Assembly: GCF_027596085.1 (NCBI RefSeq)
Contig: NC_072465.1
Location: 5,392,102 to 5,456,101, forward strand
Direction of reading: 5' to 3'
From: Anoplopoma fimbria
Taxonomy: Eukaryota > Chordata > Actinopteri > Perciformes > Anoplopomatidae
DNA: 64,000 nucleotides
The stretch's first letter is position 1. Each line of letters begins with the position of its first letter. The notes beneath the pieces were generated by a model. The model was not told the origin of the DNA, searched no databases, and was given only the letters and a program-made list of their open reading frames with translations. This document shows positions 34,318 through 46,437 of the stretch, one piece after another. The translations under genes were made by a program, and so were the position numbers.

Positions 34318-34382
34318 AGCGCTGTCCATGGTGCTGATGCTACAACTGGGTCTGCAGTAGGATCAGCACCATGGATAGCGCT
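34318..34382. promoter_or_regulatory. inverted pair of RE1/NRSE (REST-binding) motifs
   Basis: Two 21-bp arms, 34318-34338 and 34362-34382, are inverted repeats with one mismatch around a 23-bp spacer. The right arm on the plus strand reads TCAGCACCATGGATAGCGC. The left arm on the minus strand reads TCAGCACCATGGACAGCGC. Both match the RE1 consensus TTCAGCACCACGGACAGCG closely; the minus-strand copy differs essentially only at the variable central position and the ends. RE1 sites recruit REST/NRSF with corepressors to silence neuronal genes in other cells. The location, in intron 2 of a neuronal gene about 250 bp before exon 3, fits that role. The symmetry could instead mean a small transposon or a hairpin RNA. 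Confidence 0.65.
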
Positions 34383-36429
34383 AGTGACACTATGGTTCTG
34401 TTTAAACCACCAGTATCTCTGAGCAGTCGTGTGCTTTATCATTTGTAATATGATTAGTGTGAGGAGCTAAACTGTATAGCAGTTACCTTTTTTTTTCATT
34501 TTAATCAGATTATTTTAATCCCTCAACATGGGATCTTAAAGCCTGTGCAGAATGGGGGAGTCTGGCTCGCAGGAGACAAAAATGAAAGAAGGTACAAGAG
34601 GGGGAAATATGACACAAAATTTAACTCTCATACCTAGGCAGCAATGACTAATACAAGTCCTTAAACCATCCTCAATATATCCAGATATCAGATGTGGCTA
34701 GCCTGTTATGCTGCCGATGTTCTTACAGAGCAGTCAGAGGTCTTTTAGTAAGATTAAGAGGTGAATTTCAGTGTATTTTGTCATTTATAAAGATGGGTGA
34801 CTCACTTCCTATAATTTAAATTAAATGACTGCCTAATGCCAAACTTCCCTTTTGTTTGTAGTATAATCAGCAAAACACAAGGCACATTTAGACAATGAGC
34901 CAATATTCCAATTGTGTAATGCAGAGAGCAAGAACAGGATTATGATGAAGCATTGCTAATAATTATAAAACAGCCTTCTCTTGAGTATTTGAAGCAAAAG
35001 GGACTCATTTGTTGTGATCTATTGTATCATTTTTGCAGGCATAAAAGCCCTCTCAAAACTCATCTCTCTTGCAATACAAAATATGGAATGGATCTTCTAT
35101 AATTTGATTATTTCTTTTTATTGATTTAAAACAAATGTCCCTATGTGTATCTATTTTCTAAAATGAAGTGATGATTTGCTGTATGTCTAGGCAATGGAAA
35201 AAAAATACAACAAAGCTTCAGAACTTGGCATGATCTACAGTTAATCCAGCGGTAAAACCCAAGGTTTTCTCAAGTCTTCGCAGCTGACACTCATATCTTC
35301 CAGATCATCTGACCCACTGTCTAGACAGAAGACAGCCCGACAGCTGAGAATACCTCCCTCTCTCCTAACTCATCATCCATCCATCCTCCTGTCTTAAGTG
35401 TGAACGCAGGGAGGGATAAAAGAGTGAACCAGTTTCTCCAACTTCATTAAACTGATGGATTGATGGAGTGATATTTTGGTCTCTAGTGACTATTGTTTCC
35501 GACCAAGGGAGAATTTTCAGGTGGCATTGGCTGGAAAATGGGCTTTCGACAGCATATAGCCAAAGAACAGGGACAAATCCTCTCAAGCCTCATATAAGAA
35601 GAAAAACACTGTGACTGAGAGAAAGCTAGGGAAGAGGGAGGAAGACGAGGCTAAAAAATAGGTGTTCACCAGGAAAACACATCTTTTTATTGTGGAGATG
35701 AGTAGCGAGAGGAACCGAGAGAGATGGAGAAAGGAGCAGATTAAACCAATAGAACAGAAGCAAGGTGAGTAACGAACTGAAGCAGAGTGGAAAATAGGCA
35801 GCACAAATGCAACAGCAGAGACAGGAAGACATGTGAGGAGAAGCAGGAAGTCAACACAAAAGAACTCACAGCTATCACGGGGCGTAATGTTGAACACACT
35901 CTTATGATGCATGCGCTCGGTGGCAGTAAACGGTTCTAAAAACCAATGGCTGTGTAATGCTCGTTAATGTGGCCATTATAGTGTTGACGAAGGTGCTTTG
36001 CACTGCAAGAGCGTTAATGGGCATGGCCTGTGAGTGCTATTATGGAGTTAGCGTTCCCTTCAGCTTATCTCATGCTACACTGGGAGGGACACATAAGCAC
36101 CTGCCTGTCAAGTCAGAAAATGAACATGTGCCGGTACAAGGCCTGTGATGTCATGGACAGTTCAGATGTTGGGCGGCAGCACTCACAGACAGGTCTCAAC
36201 AGCTCAATGATAAAAAAGATTACAGAGGTGCTTATTGTGTGCAGTGGTTAATACTGAGGATCGTGTGTTTGTTCTGAGTAGATGCGCAGAGACGGTCCGG
36301 GGCGTGGGTTGGATTCATCCCTGTGGTGCCTTCAAGGTCAGCTACTGTACAGTTACCCTGCAAAAGTATATTTTTCGCATGACTGTTTACTGAGAGTAAA
36401 GCATTTGACAACTTGAATTCTACTATAAA

Positions 36430-36745
36430 TTAAAAGTTCAACATTTTGGGAAAATACACTTATGTGCTTCCTTGCCAACAGCAGATCACAAAGTCCACCC
36501 ACCAACACCTCTAAAGCTCACCAATTAACACGTTACATCTAGTTTGTTAATTCATACTAAAACCAAGTGTTCAATGAACATGTCGTGGTTTACGGGGGGG
36601 TTATGTATTAAACCATAACTTCAGTTTTTTCACTTGAAGATACTCAAGATAATGTGTTAATTGGTAAACTATCGGGGGATATTGTTACCTTTGAACAGAG
36701 CTAGCAGTTTCCTACTGTTTCCAGTCTTTATGCTAATCCATGCTT
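36430..36745. mobile_element. teleost interspersed repeat with rearranged blocks
   Basis: AAAGTTCAACATTTTGGGAA, ACAAAGTCCACCCACCAACA, CCTCTAAAGCTCACCAATTA, ACACGTTACATCTAGTTTG and TTTACGGGGGGGTTATGT match in order a repeat common in percomorph introns. The right side (ACCTTTGAACAGAGCTAGC, CTGTTTCCAGTCTTTATGCT) is the reverse complement of a block normally found near the left end. The element is therefore internally inverted or made of two copies. It lies in tafa4 intron 2. Confidence 0.6.
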
Positions 36746-38466
36746 GCTTTATATTTATTTTACAGTCATGACTGTTCTTGGATCTTCTTCTAATCTAACT
36801 CTCAAGATGTTGAACTATTCATTTATCAATTTATCGCTTCGTCTCACCAACACTGTCACGACTCATACGCACAAGTTGTTAATTATGTACAGTCACACTG
36901 GCTGACTCTTGAAGAGCAGAAAATACTTGAAAAGCATTAATAGCTCAATTCCTTGAAAATGATTGACATTGATGGCTTTACACTAAAATGCTCAACAAGT
37001 ATGTGTGAAAATGTAATCATTGCTCCAAGTTTCCTTCTGTTCTTGCAATAGAAAGAGGACGCATGTTCGTGTATAAGTACCTCTAAGCCTACCTGCTCTA
37101 ATTGCCTCATTCTCATTAAGAGTCTACATTTAAATTCACAAAAGGTGCATATTCTAATTAAAACAGGTTTACAGCTCAGGAATACATTTTCATCACAGTA
37201 ACTATGGGCTCATTACGACGGAATCTGCTCTCAAAATGGCTCTCTTTTAAGTTCTAACTCAAACTTTCAAAGCGGGATCGTCTGAGGGCAAACGTCTAGA
37301 CGGAGCTTTGCTTAAGGTGCAGGTGATTAAGCAACACCATGGACTGAGGCTATGCTATTCCCCAGGTTCACCTCTAGTCTCTGGGGTTCTCTAAATAAGG
37401 TTTCATGCTACGAGGCTGCCTACAGCTCTGTCTCTCCTCCTGCTGATCACGTCAATCACACGCAAACATCCGCTGAACGTCACTCATCGTTCTGACCGTC
37501 GTGGTTACAGCTTTCCATTTTTGTTGGGCCGGATGAGCATTCATCCAAACGCAGCCTCTGTTCATTTTCTCCCTGCAATGCCGCCGGTACTGTCATTGTA
37601 ATGTTTGTGACATCAAGTGGGCAAAGTTGAAATTGCAGGTCCCTACAACCACATGTGTTATTCTTCGACTTTGTATTAACACATCATTTGTGTAATGTTA
37701 AGACCCCTGTGACTGTAGATAGGCCTGCGTGCTAAAATATTTTGACACTTGTATATATAGGCCTTGTTATTGTTCAATCAACACCTTGAGAATGCTCGAT
37801 GCGTTCCACCTCTGCAGGTATTTAACAAGTTAAATAATAAAATTAGGTGGGAAAAGATGTGCAAAACAAATTGGGTTAAATCAATTTGTTATGTCTAACA
37901 CTTTGTTAATAGAAATATTTCATCCGTGAATATACATAGTCATCACACTGAGGCAAGAAATGTGACATTAGATCAGCCCACTTACTCTACCATTTAATGT
38001 GATGTAATCGAATACGCCAACAACTTTGCGTTCATGTTTAAAGAGACCTCCTTCACCTCAAACCCTTTCATATAAAGTCACATGACAACAAACAATAGAT
38101 TAGCCTTTAAAATAAGAAAGAAACAAATCCACTGTCTTCATATCCCATTGTTTGATTTAAGGCAGGCCTTACTAATACAATAACTGCACTCAGGTGTGTG
38201 TCTGTTAGAGTGGCCATTAATACTTCACGAATGCACTGCCTGAACTCACTCTATGGAGCAACACAAGCTGCAACAGGGAGTTTACTTTTACTTTGCATGT
38301 GCGCACGTGCTTGTTGTGCACATATGGACGCCTCTTTGTGTTTTGTGTGTGTACATGTATGTACTCCCATCTGGGCAGTAAGTGTCAGGCGTAAAAGCAC
38401 AATCCCAAGCAGCCTTGTGCTCTTGCTCCCAGGTCATTACTATTTAAAGGGAGTATGATGTACACA

Positions 38467-38567
<101 letters not shown>

Positions 38568-40167
38568 AGTTGGGGATGGACCCGGAGGTATGCATACCCT
38601 CCGGCATTGTAACTGTTCCACTCAGTGATCCTGGAGTGCAGAAGCAGTTGGAGAGAGGCATCCATCTCTTTCTACAATGATTTACTAACACACTGTATCT
38701 CTGTTGCCAGGGCTCACACAGCCATGCCAGCACACCCAGGTATGCATGACGAGAAAACACAAGCAAAAAAGTGGTGTGGAATAGGATGCACAGAAAACAG
38801 TTGACACAGTGCCGGAACAGGCAAAATGACAAAAGCGTGATATTATAGAGCAGATATTACAGTAAACAACAGCAGGTTGATGTGTGCTAAAGCACTGAAT
38901 CAGATTTTTTTTTGCCAATTAATGAAACCTAGTTTGTCTGTCGCAGAATTCAGCAAATAACACACCAAACTGAATCGTTTTTTATCAGGTCGCTGTGCTC
39001 GATCTTTCTCAACCAACATGATTTAAAGTCCTGATGCTCAGAAAACTCTCAGACAAAAATTAACGCCCATTTTGGCAAGTTGCTCTTAGTCAAGTCCTGT
39101 ACTGTAATTTTGAAGTATTTATGGTTGACTTGAGTATATCAGTTATGTGCAACTTTCTACTTTTACTCCCCGTTCAGAGCAAAAACAAAAACATTGCTCT
39201 ACAGTTAATTGTTTCAATTACTACTTTGCAGACGAAAGCATAGGGGTTAATTTAATGTGGCGCATTGTCAAAGGTTAAACAACGTAGCAGTATATAAAGT
39301 GCTTCCATTTAGCCCTGCATGTATCAGCTACAACACTACACATTAATGCGCTGATAATTTGACCCTATGAAGGGTGTCATTCCTCATTATGAATACATTT
39401 ACATTTGAATGCATTGTTGTTCTGTTAATTGCATTTAGTACAGAATATGATTCGTTTTTTTCAGCCAGTGCACAATATTGTGCAACCACTGAGCAAGGGG
39501 TAACAACCCACATACTTAATATGAGGATGGCTTCTTTTTGGACTCTGCACAGACTTACATTCATTCCCTAGAGGTGCACACAAGCCCGAACCAACACAGT
39601 CCTAACCAGCAGTGTGAGCGTAACTAAATTTGGCAGAACCCCAATTGAGACAAAAACATTTTATTTATTCTGAATGCTACTGAGGCAAAAGAAAACCAAA
39701 AAAGTATACACATATTTTGTCTGCACTCAGACAAGCTATTTCTTCGAATGGGAAATCTATGGGCCACAGACACACGAGTGGACCCAATGCATTTCTCCTG
39801 TAGAATATTCCTCAAACAGATTAACCCCTTGACTATCTATTATTAATTCTTGCTGTAAAAACCCATTACACTCCAATTTAGACTTTTTCAAATCACCTAA
39901 CAATTGACAGCACTAACTTTTCCCGCCCACCACTGATTCTAATAGAAAATATAAAACAAAAAGTTCACTTTTTAAAAAGTTAGGTCTCACAGTAATGGGC
40001 CCCACTGTGCGGCAGCCAGTAATGGGACCTCCTGCCATTTACTCCTCTCGCAGCTGGCATCAATAATGTAACTCCATTTACATGGTAGCTTCTCTACAAA
40101 GGTGGCTACTGAGGGGGGTTTGTCTCTTCCCAACAGCGTTAAAGCCTACAAGGTGAGAGCAGCATGA

Positions 40168-40297
<130 letters not shown>

Positions 40298-41428
40298 ATA
40301 AGTCAGTGTTGGATGAGGTGACATCTTTTGTAACTGTGAACTCAGAGGTCAAGCATGACTCATGAGATAAGTGCTGCTGAGCACTGGATTTTGGAAGTGA
40401 GAGGAGGTGTGACTCGAAGGGTGAGATCGGAATAGGAAATTAGAAAACCCCATGAATAGTGTGATGGAAGAACTAAGCTGTTGTGTGTGAGATAATGTGA
40501 GGTAGAAAGAGGTTATGTGATTAAGACCATCAAAAATTAATCTAACATCGAATGTCTTTCAGTAACACAGTAATAAATGTATTAACTTCTCATCAGGGCC
40601 ATTCCTTCCTCTAAGCAAACTATACCGAATCTTTCAGGAGAAGAGAACGAAAAAAAGCAAAGCATCAAGGCAATGCCTTCTCTGAGAGGTTAGCAAAGCT
40701 TCACATGATTCCTTATTTATCCCTAGTTTCATTATAAAGCCAATCATCTTTGCTATGGTTGCCCGATTTTATCATTATCAAGCAATTGTTCTCATCTAGG
40801 AACTCATCAAAGAGGTTAAACAACAAATCTACTTCTTTATTGGGTGAAAATAGTGCTGAAATGATCTAGCAGGTATAGGCTGTGTTTGTGAGGGAGTCAT
40901 TTGAATGGGAAAAGCACCGTCTACTGGCCACATGCAAGAATAGCAACACACTGGATGGGGGCGGTGTGCTGGGTGCTGTATGGAAAAGTTGTGATTACTA
41001 AATATGGAAGGTGCTTTGACACTCAGAGAACACGCCTGCACCACAAGACGTCAGAGGTGATTCACACTGAAAAAAAACACATGCTAGTTTCATTTTTAAT
41101 TATTTAAATGACTCACTAGTACAACTAAGCAAAAGTGGCAAGCAAATGAAAAACAAGAATTTATGAAAATGATTGTGCTTTGGGTCCTGGAGACTCAGGC
41201 TCTTGTCAGCAACACACAAAAAAACATTTGTATTATGTTTTACTTGCTTTAATACTTCATTACTGATTTTAAATCCATGAAATTTTGATTTGATGATGTT
41301 TCAGAAAAAGATGGATTACTAATATTTGCAATCTCCAAGACCCCATCCTTAAATCATTCTTATATATAATAGATTTCACATTCTATATATCAGTGATTAT
41401 TTTGACAGTACTATTTATTCAGCACTAC

Positions 41429-41472
41429 AAATCCAAATAGACTTATGAATCCAAATAAGTCTATTTGGATTT
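41429..41472. repeat. perfect 17-bp inverted repeat
   Basis: AAATCCAAATAGACTTA (41429-41445) and its exact reverse complement (41456-41472) flank a 10-base loop, TGAATCCAAA. The loop itself repeats AATCCAAA from the left arm. It lies in tafa4 intron 2. No miRNA identity is recognised, and the arm is too short for a typical precursor. Confidence 0.8.
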
Positions 41473-44364
41473 CTATTAGAGTTTTATAACAGTTTATTCA
41501 TTATAGGTCTAAGAGGGAATTAAACCTCTCTAACTGTCTTATTGACCCAAAACATAAACAACTTCATTATGTAGACAGCATAATGTAAATGATAATACGA
41601 ACAGGTGTAAGACATGAAATATTTAATTTTGGTTTAATAAACAATACTTCATTTTTTGTACTTTTGTGCTTCATTAAACATGTAGTCCAGCTTGTGGCAG
41701 AGATACATTTACCACTAAATACTTCTGAACATATTGGGTTATAAAGGTTGAAGAAAATAAACAAATGAAGCAAGAAAATCTTGCATTTATTATTATTTTT
41801 AACAGAAGAAGGGGACCTCAAACAATGAGGAGCAACACCTTCAACAAAACACAACAGTTCAATTATAACTCAAATGGGTTTTTTTAAAATAAAATAAGAC
41901 TTTTCTTACTTACCAAGCTAAATAAGTTGAATTTCTTCTTGTTACTGTGCTATACTGAGTCTGCCAAAAGAAGTGAACAAACTGAAGCTAGGGCAGGGTG
42001 AAAAAGTTTTTTGTTTTGTTTTGTTGTTCTCTCTTGATAATTACCATATCATTAATCTACAACATTAGCATGATATTGTGCTGATACTGTGTTTTCATCA
42101 AAAATAAACTACTGAAAACTGCAATTCTGATCAAGTTCAACACAAGCATCACCTCATCTATGTCAACACAACTCATCAGAGTCTCTATTTGTATTGTTTT
42201 ATCAGTCATTCAGCTCTGTGTGAGTGTGTATTCGGTGTCCAAACCCCCGGCTGACCTTAGCAGTTTGAATAACCCCGGTGCCTCGGAGATGCACTTGCTC
42301 TCCTCACGTATGAGACAACTATGTATTTTCCTCTGGTAGGGGGCTAATACAACGTGATAGGAACGGGTTGGCCGACACTGTGTGTGTGTTCGTGATCTCA
42401 GCGGAGCGTCTGCGGATGATAGGGGTCAGTGACACTGCTTGTTTCTTTCTGGGTAGGAGCTCTCGGAGCGGACAGACGGGTGGAACAAAGGTCTATGAAA
42501 ACGACCCGCAGCTTTCCTCTGTCTATCATCACTACGCTCACACAAACATCAACACACTAATATGTATGCGTGTTGTATTTTGAGTGAGCAGAATTCCGTG
42601 GAATTCCTCAAAAACAAAATAATCTCTATCATACATTTGACATCTGCTTTAAAATTATTAACTCAACATCGTGAACAACAGCTTTTTTTTCCTTCCCATA
42701 TAACATTGTTCCTGCCAATGCTTGGGTTATCGTTATATTACTTTTTATTTGGATCCCTATTAGTTTCCCCAAAGTGGTCTCTGGTCTTCCTGGGCTCAAT
42801 GGTTGTTATTTCTTGTCGTATAAATAAGATCAGAAGAAAATACTGACACCCCATCTGTCGTATTCTCAATTGGCCTGTCAAGATATGAAATGGAACGGTG
42901 TCACAAATAAAATCTTGCCTTTTAAACTGCAGTTTAAATTTCCAGTCATGAGGCCGTGGCAGTCTTGGCCGACAGCTGTCGTATATTTGCTTCTCCTTTC
43001 ATACAGCACTGGGGAATAAGGAGGCAAGGAGACACTGGTGGCTGTGCTTCTGTTACCTGCATTAGTGACTTTAACCTTTCATGTTACATGATCTCCTTGT
43101 GTGTTGAACCACTAACTGTTGGACCAGAAGGGCAGAGATGTACAATTTTATGTCATCCACTGAAAAACATACTATTAAACTCCATTTCAAAAGTGCATAT
43201 TTGTATCACAATGACATTTATTCATTGTCTCAATTTCAAACCATTGATTTTTTCAGTTTTGACACAATATTTGGTTGTTACTTCCTTCTGATATTTGTTC
43301 ATCTTCTCCCTGTCTCACCCCTTGTTGGTTTCTTTACTGTGTGGATTTGCTAAGAAGGACAGCAAGGCCAGGTGTTATTTTTCCATCAGCGTTTCATGTT
43401 TCCGACCACCTTTAAAAGGTTTAGCTCTGTTTGTGAGAGAAGAGCAGTGTCCTCCCGTTTTGTGTCGTAAGAAAATCAATTTCCACACAGGAATCTAACC
43501 TGGCAGCAATTCAAAATAAAGTGCAACCTATTAATCTTTCCTGCAGTGAACTCATTTATTTATGTCGCACTGAATCGGGTAATGATTTGTTTCAGGTGAG
43601 ATGATTCATGTAGCAAATTTAATGATGCAAGATGATTAAAAACATTTTTAGCCTCTTTGACCCTGTGAGATTCGGCGGTGCGTCGATCATTACAAAAACA
43701 TGTGGTGCAGCCAAGCAATGTCCAAACATACAAAAACCTAATTCAGAATTCTAGTCACGGATGACTGGATACCAAACACGTCCAGCAGAGTTATCCTGCT
43801 AGAGAATTGCGGGGGAATGTGTATAAAATGATGTACTAGACATCTCTATAATTTATCTCTATTATTATTATTGATTTATTGCATTTAATCTTTAAAAACA
43901 CAGTGTTTGGGTTTGAATATTTTCTGACTGTATTGCTTTAATGAAGGCTTGGAACAGAGTACACAGTATGTTTTCATACAGTGTGGAAATATAACGTTGC
44001 TTCTTAAGGGTAAATTTAATTAATAATTAAGGATTCAGGCACTGCAGTTTAAGTATCTGGTGCAAATACAGCTGACCAACTAGACTTTTAGTAGGCTGTT
44101 GGTTAATAGAATAATTATAGGTGATTTGTAAAAGGGAAAAGTTTTCCTTCAAAATACCATAGTGCTGGTTGTCATGATAGTTTTAATATATGATGACAAC
44201 ATCTGAGAACATTTTTCTCCCAAACACATATATACAAATTGATATAAGGAACACACATGTTGGCACCCTATACTGGTGATGTCTTATTGTGTGGATACAT
44301 TTGCACCTCTAGGAAATGTCTGGATTGGGTGGCTGCAAATACAGTGCGTCACTGGGATATTTCC

Positions 44365-44683
<319 letters not shown>

Positions 44684-46342
44684 TTAGGGGGATTTATTTG
44701 CTAGAAATACATAGACTTTAATGACGGCTTATGGTGTTTTGACGGTTTGTTGCTGCAAAAAAATTGGCATTAAATTCAAATAAATTTGTGTTGCAAATAA
44801 CAATCAAATATAGACGACAGCAGCTTATTTGAGGATTAAACAAATCCTCTGAATTATTTACTTTTGTATAAACTCCTCAATTTATTCCAGTCTCGTACTC
44901 TTTGATTCATAAGTAAACACTCTTTAGTGATGATTTGCTTTTATTCTCAGCACAGTGCCCTCATTAACTCAGACACAGAGGCGCCTCTGTTGTCATTGTG
45001 TGCAGGGGGAAAGAAACGTTGACAAAATAATAGTTTCTTTTGACTCCTTTCAGACAAAATAAACCACTTGATCTAAGCAAAGAAAAGACATGCGCCTATA
45101 ATGAGTCATGTGGTAGAACAACCCACTGATAGGATACATCTTTATGGGTTCTAGTCATCACTGCATATGTTTGTGTATGGGCGTATATGTAGATAAACAG
45201 TATGCCTTTGTGTGAGGACTGCTGCATATGTGCACCAGCTAGTCACTACATTTTTGGTTTTTATCCGTGTGTGTGTATTTTCCTCTGCATTTGTGTGTCT
45301 GTGTGTGTGATCCTCAAAGCCATAATTTATATGAGGATAATTGCTTTTCACCTGAAACCTTCAACACACAAACAGCGTCTAATCTCCCATGATTATCTCC
45401 ACACCTCCCTAGGGACTTTGGTCTGGTTAATTATAATATTCTCTTGACGGTAAAAGGACAGAAGGGCACAGTTAACTTTTAGTAAATTTTAACCTAAAGC
45501 TGTCTTCCCAGAAAGAAAATGTGTGTTTATGTGTGTGATTTTACTGAAACAATATGCTTTCTTACAGGGACAGTTGTGTATGTAACAGTTTATAACTTAT
45601 CATCATTACATCTGCCACATGTGTTTAAGTAAAGTAACACCATAAGGATACTGTAAGCATAATGTGTGAATAGGCTTATGTTCATGTTTATAAGTGTGCA
45701 CCTGATAATGTCCTTGCTAATGTTACATTTAACGCAGCACATTAAACCCATAAATCTCATGGGAAGAGGGCCTTGTGGCCACCTGAAGGAAAATGCGCCG
45801 ACCACAAATGTTGGGGAAAATGTTTAGCAAATCTAATCTTTGCTTATGGCTTCTGAACAGATTCCAGCTGCCTTATCTTCCCTCTCAAAGCTTGTTGTGC
45901 ACTCCTGAGAGTCTCTGGTGCCGTTTCCCGGAGCACAGCAAACCCTGCTGGCGACATTACTACCTATAAGCCCATTTACAGCTCTGGAAAACCTTGGTTA
46001 TACTGTACCATAAGCCTAGATTTCATTCATGTACGTGACTTTACCCAGACTCCCAAACTTTTTCATGCTCAGCTGAATGAGCATTGCAGGCAGATACACA
46101 GCAGCAAACACAGCGCACACAAAGCGCACGCACACACTCTGTCGAGGGTTCCATTTCTGCAGGCCATGGCCTCTCTCATCCTTTCTGATTTAAAGTTTGT
46201 TTGTTCTCTTCTCCAGAGAGCCCCATCAATGATCCCAGGCTCTCTGAGGGCACCTCTCCGCTATCATCCCTCCACTTTCATTTCCCTCACTCCTCTGTCT
46301 CAGGCTCTCCTGAGGCTGGAGCAGCTGCCGGATTACCACCGG

Positions 46343-46343
<1 letters not shown>

Positions 46344-46433
<90 letters not shown>
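46344..46433. repeat. (CA)45 microsatellite
   Basis: CA array of 90 bp in tafa4 intron 1. Confidence 0.97.

Positions 46434-46437
<4 letters not shown>

Noticed and set aside
34318..34382. MicroRNA precursor hairpin
   Set aside because: The arms match the RE1 consensus much better than any miRNA I know, and the nearly blunt 21-bp stem is short for a precursor. Not fully excluded without small-RNA data.
36238..36345. tRNA-derived SINE with a B-box-like GGTTGGATTCATCC
   Set aside because: The A box is not convincing and no element ends are visible.
42368..42583. Open frame MADTVCVFVISAERLRM on the plus strand
   Set aside because: It lies inside tafa4 intron 2, has no recognised similarity and no strong splice borders.
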